From Curvularia sp. ZM96 (Eukaryota; Ascomycota; Dothideomycetes; Pleosporales; Pleosporaceae): a DNA stretch of 64,000 nucleotides. Both the position numbers and the translations under genes were made by a program. Numbering within the stretch: the first letter of the stretch is position 1; each line of letters starts with the position of its first letter. Shown in pieces: positions 11,497 through 22,788 of this stretch. The stretch covers positions 5,208,001 through 5,272,000 of the forward strand of contig JAJGBQ010000001.1 in NCBI GenBank assembly GCA_022457065.1, read 5' to 3'. Below the pieces are notes generated by a model. It did no database searches. It was not told where the DNA came from and saw only the letters and a list, made by a program, of their open reading frames with translations.

Positions 11497-11828
11497 GGCG
11501 ACCGGTATCGATTTCCTATCATGATCGGAAGGCTAGCGTCAACACTATGTATTATACAAGCTCGTACACAAAGGAGCAAGTTGAGTACCTGACTACATCC
11601 AAGACAGCATATACATCCTCCAAACGCCTCGCGATATCCATAACAATCTGGTGTCAGCTGCACCGAAAATAAAGGCCAAGAGGAATAAAGATGAAGATGG
11701 AAATAAAGATCATGCCCATCCTACCAAGCTTCCAATCCTGCTTCGTTGCTCGGAAAGTGGACTTGAATCGCCAGGTAGCCGGATCAGAGAATCAAAACCT
11801 GACATTATCCAGAGACTTGATATCTTTC
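11497..11828. other. Convergent intergenic region, nothing recognised
   Basis: About 330 bp between the GatC-like stop and the stop of the minus-strand unknown gene; expected to carry 3' UTRs only. Confidence 0.45.
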
Positions 11829-12395
11829 TCACACGAACCAAAGATCAACTTCTTTGCGGCAGGTCCTACAGCGCTTCATAATGTGGCTTCTAGTACCACA
11901 GTCGCAAAAGGGTGCTTCCTTGAGCTCAGGAAGCTCTGGTGTTGGCAGCTGAGACAGACGGGGCGTTGGAGGAGGTGTGGGTTCTTCAGAGAAAGAGAAG
12001 GACATCTTGTCTCCACTAGACAGTATTCTTCTTGGCTCTGAGGCCCTTTGGATAATCGTTGGCTTTGGTCTGCTTCTGGACGAATGCTTGGCAGGAGTCA
12101 CGTGAGGCTTCGAGGACCCGCCCGGCTTCATATCTGGTACAGCACGATGTAAGGAGCCGTGTGTGTGGGTTTTGGAAGATGACTGTATGCTATCCGCTGG
12201 ATACAGGATGAAGTCGACATATGTCTGGGTTGACGACTCGACTCTGCGGGTGACTCCAGCAGGACGACGACATTCCGCAATCCGAACGCCGGCCTTGTCA
12301 TGATACATCGTCTGACGATAGTCATGAACCTCTACCTGGCGTGATGAAGACACTGGTTTATGCTGGACTGACTGCATCGACGACGGCGACGGCAT
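11829..12395 (-). CDS. Hypothetical protein with C-terminal Cys motif
   Basis: Single-exon frame of 188 residues from MPSPSSMQSV; an in-frame ATG lies 18 bp further upstream (12413). I do not recognise a family. Most of the protein is low complexity, rich in Ser, Pro, Thr and Arg. It contains a Pro/Thr-rich acidic segment (EEPTPPPTPRLSQLPTPELPE) and then a compact end with FCDCGTRSHIMKRCRTCRKEVDLWFV, where four cysteines spaced C-x-C-x(9)-C-x(2)-C could bind zinc. The strong amino-acid bias change between the disordered part and the ordered, Cys-containing end suggests a real protein rather than a chance frame. No context clue to function. Confidence 0.55.
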   Translation of the reverse strand: MPSPSSMQSVQHKPVSSSRQVEVHDYRQTMYHDKAGVRIAECRRPAGVTRRVESSTQTYVDFILYPADSIQSSSKTHTHGSLHRAVPDMKPGGSSKPHVTPAKHSSRSRPKPTIIQRASEPRRILSSGDKMSFSFSEEPTPPPTPRLSQLPTPELPELKEAPFCDCGTRSHIMKRCRTCRKEVDLWFV

Positions 12396-13751
12396 AATGA
12401 TAGCTCGGACCAACCACCGGTACGGAATATCAGAAAAGTGTTGGAAGTGTTAGTGTAAGACTAAGGAAGAAGCTTGGAACAACCACCAGTCCGAACTAGG
12501 GTGACTCGTGGATGGGGATGCGGAGTGAGTAGTGGGGAGAAAGGGAGTAAGAGGTGGGAGGTGGGCGGAGCGAGATATATGTGTGCAAAGCTGCGCTCGC
12601 CAAGCATTATTCCACCTGACACTCACCTAGTCACTACCCCCCTTCCCCTCTGCCCCTCGCTTGCCCTACCACACCCTATTCACCAACTCTCCAGCTCGCA
12701 AATAGTGTCGAGACGCCAGAATCACTCTCTTGAGGACCATGACTGCATGGGAATGATATGCCTCGGCACTTTTGCACATTTCCGCATTGGGAAACCTGAG
12801 TGTATATGATAGTTGCTACGAATCATCCAATACGGGGGAAATGCGATTATCTAAGCTTCTGATCTCAATCACAAGACTAAGAGTACTCGATGCATCTGGT
12901 TTTGCGTGTTGGTCATCTATTGACCTCGTCGTCGCCGGCTGCTCTTCACCTCACCCTTTGATATTCCCATTCAACAACGCCAAATCAATCTCTTTTCTTT
13001 TCTCCACATCATCTCCTCAAGGTTGCACGCTCTCCCAAGACCATTTCCAATGTATAGGTAGTTGCGTGGTATATGCCGCTGCAGTCAGTGGTGAATTATG
13101 TGGAAGTGACTGTCGGGCCCTCCGAACCAATCAGACCCCTTGTACATCCTCTAAGGCAACCTTTGACCTACGCACACACGCACATCCACGCACATACCTT
13201 TTATCCATAGAACAGCTCCGACACATGATGAAGAAGGGTCAGAGTGAAGTTCCTATTCATCTTGGTGTACGCGAAAAGACGTTGAACTTGTACACCACGT
13301 GAGTTCTCGTAACTATGCTTGAGATTCACTTTGTCTCTGTCCTTGGCATCTCTGACGTTACTCCTTCTTCTTCCCCATCTTTACAGGACGAACCTTTTCC
13401 TTAATGGTTAGACAAAAGGATTTATGTTTTTCACATTGCTATCTGGGGTTTTCTGGACAGAGTTTAGAATAACGATGAGCAGTTATATATGTATACGTAT
13501 CTATTGGGCTTTCAATATCCGCAACTGTGTAATCTGTGGGATATCGTTCTCAAAAACACACACAACACAAGATACATCTATGCAACATGAATACGCGTGG
13601 AATTGGATATATCTACAAGTTCCAACGAAGAACCCGGTCTAATAACACGAATGCGCCATGGTAATCCACACTTTCTTTCCTCTGTAGAATCACACGAAGC
13701 CCCCTTCCGACACTCCCACCTCTCTTCCCCCGTTTTCCAAAAAAGGGGAGA
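12396..13751. other. Intergenic region with a possible spliced transcript
   Basis: About 1.36 kb between the unknown Cys-motif gene and ARG5,6. It is pyrimidine-rich at 12590-12720. Near 13225-13411 a strong donor (GTGAGT at 13299) and a T/C-rich acceptor (ending 13386) could splice a short frame; see findings. No protein domain was recognised. Confidence 0.35.
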
Positions 13752-16588
13752 CTAGTAAGGAATACCTTCATACTCGCCGTATCCGAGTGCAAGGTTCATG
13801 TTCTGCAAGCACTGGGTTGCGGCGCCCTTGAGAAGGTTGTCAATGGTGGCGTTGACGACGACACGCTTTCCTGAGCTGTGGACGGCGAAACCGCCAATCT
13901 CGACGCCGTGTTTGCCAGAGATGTTCTTGACAAGCGGTGATTCTCCGACAATCTTGACCAGCTTCTCTCCAGCATAACGGTCCTGGTACAAATTGCGGAT
14001 GTCTCGGGAGGTCATGGTGCGGTTGAGAGGGATAGAGATGGTGTGCTGTGGAAAATGTTAGCAAGATCGAGCGGCATGAATCGTGAGACCAAAGCCCGGG
14101 GATGAAGCAACAGCGCCATCTCACGGACGTGTAGTTAAGAACTTACATGAATACCCTGGAACCAAGAAGCAACATGAGGAATGAAGGCTACCTCAAGACC
14201 CAGTTGTCGCGAGATTTCCTTCTCGTGGATGTGGTCCGTCAAACTGTACGGAATGAGGTTGTTCTCGAGGTTCTTGACGTCGTTCTTGGGGCTGGGCTTG
14301 GTGCCTGCTCCTGAGTAGCCGGAAACACCAAAGACAGTGGGTTGGCCACCAATGAACTCAAGGAGAGGCGCAATGCCAAGCTGAGCAGCTGTAGCATAGC
14401 ATCCGGGGTTTGCTATCCGCCTAGCGTCTGAGAGCTGAGAGCGGTTGACGGTTTCTGGCAATCCATAGATCCAGGAGTTGTCGAATCGGTAGTCAGCACT
14501 CAGGTCAACAATGACAGTGTCTTTGCCGCTCTCGTTGATGGCATCAACGAAAGGCTTGCAAACACCGTTGGGAAGGGCCATAACCCAGCAATCCACCTCT
14601 CCATTCTCAGCCATCTTCTTGACGTCCTCAGCTGACAGGTTCTCGTAGGTGATCTGTCGCTTTGTGTAGCCTTCTAGCTTCTTGCCAGCAAGCTCACGGG
14701 ACGAGACATGGCGCAAGTCCATGTTGGGGTGCTTGTTAAACAGCTCAATGAGAGCTTGACCTGTGTAGCCTCGTGCACCAATCAGCGCGACCTTGGCAGG
14801 ATAATCCCTGCTCTTGTGCTTGATACCATATGGAGGGTTGGGGTTGGTGGTCTCCACTGATCGCTTTGCGGTGGTAGAGAAGCTTCGGGCTGATGCCGGC
14901 GCAAATCTGTTTTGCCTAGGGCTGCTCAATGTGTTAGTATCAAAATCTGATGAAGATTTCACTTGGCAAAGTGAATCAAATGCTTTTACGTACCTCAGAA
15001 CAGACCTTGTGGACGACAAGCCAGTCATGGTAGAGTAGGCGCGTGTCTGCTGGCCTTGTTTCAAGCTAGCTACAAAGTCGGCAGCCCTTCGGAACTGGGC
15101 GTCCAGGCTGTCCTTCAGCATGCTGCGGCCCTGCTTCTGGTAGCTCTCCAGCAGCGAGAAGATCTCCGAAGATTCAGCCGCTCCCCACCAACAGAAGATT
15201 TCCTTGTCACGACGGAGGAAGCCATCTGCCTTCTCCAGGTGCCACTTGACGGTGTTTTGCGACTGGTCATCCACGATCCAGTAAAGCTTGGGATACTTTT
15301 GCTTCATGCGCTGGAATACCAGGTCGTTCAGATTGTTCAAAAAGGCATCCTTGGTCATGCTAAAGTGGGAGAGCTGAGCAAATTCTCCCTCAGCCGTAGG
15401 GGGGTATACGACAGCGACGACACCCATTGAATCATCGTGGAAGACCTCAAATGGACGGTTCTTCAGGTTCTGGATGTATCGGTTGACGGAATCACTTGCT
15501 TCGGCTCCTCGGCTCTTGGTAATGCCTTCGGTAAGAGCCGCGACATCCAAATCCTCGAACTTGCTGATTTCCTTGACGCTGCCACCGTTGCGGATGAGCG
15601 TTCCACTTCCGGTGTGGGTGAAAAGCTCCTTTCCAAGGTTGGAAGGGTGTGTAATGGCTACACTGGAAGTGCGTGGGAGACCATCTAGTAGCTTCTTTGC
15701 CTCTACAATCTTAAGCTTGGTGCCGTACTTGACCCACGATTGCTTCATGTAGGTGTCGTATTCGCCCTCAAGGTTGATGTGAGGGATGAGCTTGGACTCG
15801 GCGTTAAAGAGTCCTCCCTTCTCAGAAAGGTAGATAACCTTCAGAGGCTGGAACTCGCGTGCCAAAGCCGCAGCGGCTACGTCGGCGTTGATGTTGAGGA
15901 TCTGGCCGTCGATTGTCTCGCCCATGGAGCACAGAATGGGAAGTTCCTTGTTCTCGAGAGCGTCCATGATCTGCCTCCTGTTGACGTTGGTGATGTTGCC
16001 AACGTACTTCCACTTGTCCTTGTCCAGGTAGTCGGCCTGCAGCGCACCGGCGGTAATGGGCCGGGCAGGAACACCCCAATCCCTCTTGAGGGTCATGACC
16101 AGGTCCATGTTTGCCTCGAGGAAGAGCTTGCGGGCAATGCCCAGCGTCTTCTTGTCCGTGACGCGTATGCCATCAATGAAGTCTGGCTCGACACCTCCCT
16201 CGAGCAGCAGCTGGTTCATCTGAGGGCCGGCGCCATGGACGATGATGGGGTAGAGGCCAATTGCATGCAGCTGCTGGAGAGCGAAGCAAAGCTCTTCGAG
16301 GTGGTCGGTCAGAATGGCGCCTCCGACCTTGACGACGGCGAATTGGTGCGGCGAGACGGAGCGGAACTGGCCCAGGTACTGGTCGACTTCGCGGCGGGAG
16401 CTGGAGCTGGCCAGCAGGTTGAGGAAGGCGGCATAGATGGACGAGTTGCGGCCATCCTTGGAGGATGTGTAGAGACGAGCGGGAGTCGTGGTCGCGACGA
16501 GGGCTCGCGGAAGGGCTCGTCGTGCTTGTGGTGCAAGAGCGCGGGAAGATCGTGCTGCCACACGGCCAGCTCGTACAATGGTCTGCAT
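13752..16588 (-). CDS. ARG5,6: ARG5,6: acetylglutamate kinase / N-acetyl-gamma-glutamyl-phosphate reductase
   Basis: Mitochondrial polyprotein precursor for steps two and three of arginine synthesis: phosphorylation of N-acetylglutamate, then NADPH reduction to the semialdehyde. Exons inferred: 16588-14994, 14921-14147 and 14045-13752, about 887 residues. An Arg/Ala-rich presequence (MQTIVRAGRVAARSSRAL) leads. The kinase fold follows from FAVVKVGGAILTD through YPIIVHGAGPQMNQLL to NINADVAAAALA. Then comes a DUF619/NAT-like domain (about 345-500), a linker where the precursor is cleaved in relatives, and the reductase from KVALIGARGYTGQALIEL with catalytic Cys in NPGCYATAAQLG near 706. The last intron is 101 bp. 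The linker intron is a multiple of three and stop-free (see findings). An ATG 21 bp upstream (16609) is an alternative start. Confidence 0.94.
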
Positions 16589-17407
16589 GGTGACTGTTGG
16601 GGCTCGCACGAAGCAGCGGCTGCTCAGGCCCTGGGCGGCAATTCAATCAGACACAAATTGACTATTCTGTACCGTGACTGGACGGTGGAGACGTGAGGGA
16701 GCGGGGGCCCAGGGTGCCGTCTGATATGGCGCCGTGCTGGTATGACGCCCAAGCAACAAAATTCGCTCTGCCGGTCGCCGTTATCGCAGCTTCCCCAGAC
16801 AATCGGCGCAACATGGCAACCTGCGCTCCTCTAGCAGCCGGGGCCTGCGTAATGGCTATTGGTCATGTCAGCACGCCCGCATGCAGCCCGCAAAATGCCT
16901 ACATGGACGCATTTGTCGGCTCGAATTAGGCTGCGGACCTCTTTTCACGGTTGGTTGGGTCTTGGGCGTCAGTCTACACAAACGAAGACGACGGCATACA
17001 TCATCACATTACACCCACCCACGGGAACCAGCAAACAAGGGTCAAAGAAGGATTTGCGCTATGGACAACAAGACAACTATCCAGAATGTAAAACTCCATT
17101 TGCTCGTCTGGCCACGATGCGTGGAACTAGCCTCATCAGATTTCGTAGCAGCGGCGGCCGGTTCCATGCAAAAAGACAAAGCCCTTTCCAGGCCCACGGC
17201 CCAACCGTGCAGGTGCAAACAAAGACAAGAAGAAGACATTGGACCCATCGCTCCCTATTCGCCGTGAAGACAGGTCCCACAGAGACTGCCGTCGTTGATC
17301 ATGGTGCATCTCATAGCCACTCGACCCCGTCACCAGTGGCTCCACAGCTCGGCTCACCCGCGCCATTATTAATGTGTGTAATTCGTGGTATCTCATGTAG
17401 GGAGGGT
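16589..17407. other. Intergenic region: ARG5,6 promoter and SNC1 3' flank
   Basis: About 820 bp. It should contain the ARG5,6 promoter. No exact TGASTCA general-control site was found; ATTGACTATT and GTGACTGG near 16658-16681 are only partial matches. The plus-strand frames here show no domain. Confidence 0.4.
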
Positions 17408-18092
17408 TTAGTTCTTTTTCGTGGCATAGACTGGGGGAGGGGGTGTTAGCACTGGCGGCAAACCGGGGGCGGGTCGCACGGGGAAAGCTTACCAGAAGGG
17501 ACAATGATGATAATCAGCAGGATGATGATGCCGACAATGAGGCATATGCGCATCTTCATGTCCTTCCACCACATCTGCTTGCGCACACGGTTGGCACCCC
17601 TTCGGAAGCCTTGGGCGGACACGGCCAGGTTGTCCGTCTTGTCCTGCAGCGAGTCTAGACGAGCTCCGCGCTCCGAGACCTTGTTGATGTTGTCGCGCAT
17701 GATACCGACGGTGCTGTCGATTTCCTGGCCTGCGAGTCAGCAAATTATTCCATAAACACTCCTGGACACAGTGTTTGCAGCTTGCGAGTTGCAGCTGCGC
17801 GGCCCGCTTATGCGCAAAGCAGCCAAGACGCCGCCCGAGAGCGCAGACGAGCCGAGTTGCTATCGCATCAGTGTCGAAAGCGGGTGACGCCATCCGAGCT
17901 GCTTTTTCAGACCAGGCGGCATGGACGCACAGCTGCGTCGCTGTGTTGTGGCAGGATGGGAGGGTGACGACGTACAGCTTGAAGGGCAGCAGTGCGGTGG
18001 GCGCCGCCGTTCGTGTTCTGGCCCTGCTGGCCGCCGGCAGCGCCGCCGCTGGGGATGTAAGGATCATACGGGGCATCGTCACGGTTGGCCAT
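17408..18092 (-). CDS. SNC1: Synaptobrevin-type R-SNARE (Snc1/2)
   Basis: Vesicle SNARE for fusion of post-Golgi secretory vesicles and endocytic recycling at the plasma membrane. Exons inferred: 18092-17976, 17724-17493 and 17430-17408 (introns of 251 and 62 bp), giving 123 residues. The N-terminus has the fungal 'YDPYIP' motif and a Gly/Gln-rich stretch. The SNARE helix then runs EIDSTVGIMRDNINKVSERG...LDSLQDKTDNLAVSAQGFRRGANRVRKQMWWKDMK, with the zero-layer Arg in FRRG. A C-terminal anchor follows (MRICLIVGIIILLIIIIVPS). The final 23-nt exon supplies the short lumenal tail VYATKKN, matching the tail of yeast and Aspergillus Snc proteins. The first intron is long for this window. Confidence 0.93.
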
Positions 18093-19485
18093 GTTTGCAG
18101 ATGGAATGCGATGGAGTAGCTGGGTAGCGTGCGACGGTGGTGGGGTTCAGACGAGGTGGTGGTGGTGGTGGGTGCGAGTGAGGAGGGTGGGAGAGTGGAA
18201 GTGATGTCGGCAGGAGAGATGGTGTGAAAGAACCAAGCCCACCCGCTCAGCCCGGCATGGGAACGAGCGCAATGTGTCAGCTCCGTTTGAGGGCTCGGGC
18301 GGCTGTCTGCGTCCAACTTGGCGCAACCAGACCAACCACGGAGGCTGCGGCTACAGGAGCAGCTTTGGGAGGTTGTTGCGAGCAGCTGATCTGACAGGTG
18401 CTACGGACGATTTTACGCTGGTGACGGCATTCCCACTGAGCTTCATGCGAGTGCCGGTACAACGGTGGCTCCAGTCCGCTTCAGGCCCGTTGCGCCACAG
18501 CCACGTGACCAGAACCGCTCAGCCCCACCACACGCCTCATCCATCTCGCCGCTGAAGCCGCCGGTGCAGCAGCGCCTCTCCATCGCCAGGCACAGCTAAT
18601 TATGGCAGACGACCAGGCCGGCCAGCGACAGTCACGTGATCGTCCTCTTGGACGGTTTCAGAGGGCACAGCCCTCTGTGGTTGCTGCTGCAGGGAATGCC
18701 GGCACGTGAGCCACGGCTCAGCCTCAGGGCATACGACATGACGCTGCTGGCGTGGCAACAGGCACGGAACACGAACAGGGCGGCGGCACGGCGGCGCGGG
18801 CGATGACGAGGGCATTTTCTTGGTCTGCTCACAGCAGCGCACTAACCGGCGCAGGCCACGCCGAGTAAACACAAAAGCTTGCGAAGCTTCTCACGCCCGG
18901 CGGCTCGCCCAGCGACGACGGCTTCGAGACGCTCTGTGCAGCAGGACGCTGGCTGGTGCGCGGCGGCCTGCCTATCAAACTGCCTCAGGTGGAGGCCCGC
19001 AGGCCACAAACGCCTGGCCGGCCGTGGAGCCTCCCTGATCGCCAAGCCGCGCGTACTAGGCCGTCTTGAATCTCCCGGGCCGCCGCTGCGCCGCTACCTG
19101 TCGCTCTCGTTCAGGAGTCTCGTCTTCGCAACGACCGCCGCTCTGCTGCTGATCTCGCTCCGTCTCCCGTTTCCTTTTTGCTCTGTGAACAACGCTCGCT
19201 GAACCACCCGTTTCCACCCTTCCCCAAGCGCCGCCCACCGCCCGTGTCCTTGTTGACGCCCTGCGCTTGCTCTCCCTGATCCCGTCGCTCGTTCCCTTCT
19301 CAACGCCAACCCAGCCAGCGCCCGTCCTTCTGCGATACCCCACGTCCCTCTGATCTTGGCCCATCTTGGCCGTATTGGCATCACTGCGCGTCGCCTTCTA
19401 TCCTCAAGCCTGGTGCTTGATCTCCTTGGGCTGTGTCCGCTAAGCGACCGCGACACCAAGTCGCATTGTCTTCTCCGTCTTTAAT
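18093..19485. promoter_or_regulatory. Divergent promoter region of SNC1 and the GH76 gene
   Basis: About 1.4 kb of GC-rich DNA between the start codons of SNC1 (minus) and the GH76 gene (plus). From about 19100 to 19480 the plus strand is strongly pyrimidine-rich (CTCGCTCC, TTTCCTTTTTGCTC and similar), as in many fungal 5' leaders. The overlapping small frames carry no domains. Confidence 0.4.
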
Positions 19486-20935
19486 ATGAAGCTGACATCC
19501 GCCCTCGGCGCCGTCGGGGCCTCGACCCTGCTGCTCTCCGGCGTGGGAGCAGTTGAGCTGGATATCAACTCTCCAGGTGGGACTGATCGCTTTGAGCTCA
19601 CTGTCTGCCAGCACTAATCTCCATAGACTCTATCAAGCAAGCTGCCAAGGCCCTCGCCATCAACTTGCGGTCCTACTACACTGGCGACCGACCAGGCGAT
19701 GTCCCTGGTAATCTTCCGGACCCTTACTACTGGTGGGAGTGTGGTGCCATGTTCAACGCCTTCATTGACTATTGGTACTACACTGGCGATGACACTTATA
19801 ACGGCATCACCACCCAGGCCCTGCAGCACCAGATGGGAGACGACGGCACCTTTATGCCTTCGAATCAGTCCAAGACGCTAGGAAACGACGACCAGGCCTT
19901 TTGGGGAATGGCTGCCCTATCTGCTGCAGAGAACAAGCTCCCTGATCTTCCCGGGGACCAGCCCTCTTGGCTTTCGCTAGCACAAGCCGTCTTCAACACC
20001 CAGTACAAGCGCTGGGAGACATCCACGTGCGGTGGTGGTCTGCGATGGCAAATTTATACTTTCAATAACGGTTACAACTACAAAAACACCATCTCCAACG
20101 GCTGTTTCTTCAACATTGCCGCCAGACTGTACAAATACGTCGGAAACCAAACATATGCCGATTGGGCAGAGAAGGTCTGGGACTGGGAGCTTGCCATTGG
20201 ACTCATGAGCCCCGACTACCATTTCTACGACGGAACCGATGATACCCAGAACTGCTCTTCTATCAACCATATTCAGTGGACTTACAACGCCGGCATTCAC
20301 ATGGCTGGTGCTGCTGCCATGTGGAACGTGGTAAGTAGGAGGAGAATTGATAGACATGGCTACATGCTAACAAGAATCAGACGCAAAACGACAAGTGGCG
20401 CACTCGCACCAAGGGTGTCATGGATGGAATTGGCGTCTTCTTTAAGAACAACGTCATGACCGAAGTCGCCTGTGAGAACAATGGCAAATGCGACGTGGAC
20501 CAACGTTCTTTCAAAGCCTACCTCTCTCGCTTCATCGCATACACAGCTGCCGTCGCCCCTTGGACTCGTGACCAACTCAATCCCCTCATGCAGGCCTCCG
20601 CCCAAGCCGCTGCCAAGCAATGCATTGGAGGTGCCAACCAGACATCTTGCGGCCTTCGATGGATTGACAACGGTGTCAATGATGGCAGCTTTGGTGTTGG
20701 CGAGGAGATGTCTGCAATGGAGATTATTCAGTCGTTGCTCTACACTACCAAGCCTGGCCCGGTGACCATGGAAAAGGGCGGTACCTCCAAGAGCAACCCC
20801 AATGCTGGAGATACTGCAAGTGATGCGCCCATCACATTCAATGCTGTCACCACTGCCGACAAGGCTGGTGCTGGTCTTCTGACCATCCTTGTCCTAGTTT
20901 TGATCCTTGTCGGTGCTTGGTGGATGGTGTCATAG
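19486..20935 (+). CDS. GH76 mannan endo-1,6-alpha-mannosidase (Dcw1/Dfg5 family)
   Basis: Cell-wall enzyme thought to transfer GPI-anchored mannoproteins from their anchor to wall glucan. Exons inferred: 19486-19576, 19627-20330 and 20381-20935 (two 50-bp introns, GTGGGA..TAG and GTAAGT..CAG), giving 449 residues. The first exon encodes the signal peptide (MKLTSALGAVGASTLLLSGV). The GH76 body includes YYWWECGAMFNAFIDYW, the catalytic Asp pair in TLGNDDQAFWGMAALSAAE, CGGGLRW and SNGCFFNIAARLY. N-glycosylation sequons are visible. The C-terminus has a Ser/Asn-rich spacer then a hydrophobic end (TILVLVLILVGAWWMVS), consistent with a GPI attachment signal as in Dcw1 and Dfg5. Confidence 0.92.
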
Positions 20936-21316
20936 ATTTCCAAACGCATTCAATTTGTTCGTAGACTACAGGGTCCCTGTGTCCTCATGCTCCAGCATGT
21001 TTCTTTTTTTCCTCGAGGACTGTACATGATTTGGATCGTCTTTGCCATGCTGTTCTTTAGAGTTGGGTGTTTTGCTCTGCGAGCCAGGTTCATCATTAGT
21101 GTAATCAACACAAAGTATTTCATTGTTAAACCATAGTTGTTAATTGTATATTCCATGAGTCTTAGTATGGTTCATTAAGACACAGCTTGCCTAAACAGGC
21201 AATGATGGTGAAGCACTGATGTTCGCTTATCTTATCGTAATCCCTGCAAAAAAGTTCAACCCCACAGTCGTTTCTTCGCCATGTGGACGCAAAGACTCCA
21301 ATAACTATACACCAAA
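20936..21316. other. Intergenic region, nothing recognised
   Basis: About 380 bp, AT-rich. It carries the GH76 3' end and the RMT2 promoter. No RNA gene seen. Confidence 0.45.
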
Positions 21317-22566
21317 ATGGCCGAACAAGCAACTGAGGAAGATATTCTGCTCGCCAAGCGCATCATCTCTGCAGCCGAGCGACACGATGTGCCGGCATTG
21401 AACATTCTGCTCAAGGATGGCTCAGCCAATGTTCAAGATCCTACCGCAACAGTAGCAACATCACCACTTCACGCAGCCATTGCGTCGTGCGGAAAGGCCG
21501 AGGAAGGCAAAGAGGCGGGCGAAGAGGCAATTCAAACTGTAGAGACGCTCCTTCAAAATGGCGCCATCTGGAACGATCTCAACAAGGAAGACGAAACCCC
21601 TGGATGTATTGCCCTCCGCCTAGGCCAAAAGAAGATCTACGACATGATGGTCGAAGCCGGTGTCCGCGCGGAAATTCTCTTTGCCCGGATGGAGGCCCTC
21701 GGCATGGGCGACAGCACCGAAGAAGTCGAAGAGGACGAGGAGACACGTGACGAGCAGCCTGCAGCCAAGAAGCAAAAGATTTCCGAAGAGGGCGCCAAAC
21801 CCGTCGAACAAGTGGTTGATGACAAAGTGCTCGATGACGTGTCCCTGGACAACAAAGCCTATCTCAAGAGCCAGCTGAGATACAAGCCTGGAATCCTCCT
21901 TGACGAGAGCGACAATGCAGTCATGATGGACTGGGAGACGCAAATCATGCAGCGCCACGCCGAGACGCTGATTCCCAAACCGGGGCTCCGCACAATGAAC
22001 GTGGGACACGGCATGGGTATCGTGGATACCGCTATTCTAACCCACGACCCTGCGGAACACCATATCATCGAAGCTCATCCCCAGGTGCACCAGCGCCTCC
22101 GCGAGCAGGGCTGGTACGACAAGCCCAATGTCAAGATCCACGAGGGCCGATGGCAGGATATCCTCCCCAAGCTAGTCGAACAGGGCGTCGTCCTCGACGC
22201 AATTTACTACGACACCTTTGCCGAAGATTACAAGGCGCTCAAGGAGTTTTTCTCGGAGTACGTGGTTGCGCTTTTGGCCAAGGACGGAAAGTTTGGTTGG
22301 TACAATGGGCTTGGGGCTGATAGGCAGATTTGCTACGATGTTTACACAAAGGTATGTGTTGTGAGAATTCTAACGAGTACGAGAAATAATGTACTAATTG
22401 ATCGTAGGTCGCAGAGATGGACCTGTACGAGGCGGGCTTCGATACAGAGTGGGAGGAGATCAATGTCCCGGCTGGCCTGCATGGCAGTGATCAGTGGGAG
22501 GGTACCAGGAGGCCGTACTGGACGATTGATGTGTACAGGTTGCCGGTTAATACGTTTGTTAAGTAG
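21317..22566 (+). CDS. RMT2: Protein arginine N-methyltransferase 2 (Rmt2)
   Basis: SAM-dependent enzyme that methylates the delta nitrogen of arginine; in yeast it modifies ribosomal protein L12. Two exons, 21317-22351 and 22408-22566 (56-bp intron, GTATGT..TAG with a CTAAT branch), give 397 residues. An N-terminal ankyrin-like part (PALNILLKDG...TSPLHAAIAS...ETLLQNGAIWNDLNKEDETPGCIAL) is followed by an acidic, Lys-containing linker at about 135-165. The methyltransferase fold follows with GLRTMNVGHGMGIVDTAIL for motif I, HHIIEAHPQVHQRL, and AIYYDTFAEDYKALKEFF. Exon 2 encodes the C-terminal segment VAEMDLYEAGFDTEWEEI...YWTIDVYRLPVNTFVK. Two-domain order and length match the family. It converges on the RBR ligase gene with 222 bp between. 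Confidence 0.93.
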
Positions 22567-22788
22567 ATCAAGCGTGCATGGGAATATGAATTTCTTTGGA
22601 CACCAATCATAGAGCTGAGTCACTGCCAGTGAATTCATGGTCTGAATGAAATAAACCAGGTATTCAGTGAGCTCTACATGCTTGCAGGAAGCATTTCCCG
22701 TCTTTGTTCTGCTGCTTTCGATCTTCCTGCAGCACAACCTTCCAACCCCCTTTCCTACACATCGCCGATAGCAGTCCCCCATTCCCAC

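Noticed and set aside
12772..13302. 176-residue plus-strand frame
   Set aside because: No domain, signal or coherent composition; only its last 25 codons fit a possible spliced transcript.
15740..16696. 318-residue plus-strand frame
   Set aside because: Lies antisense to the ARG5,6 kinase domain, whose identity is certain; it is a shadow of codon bias.
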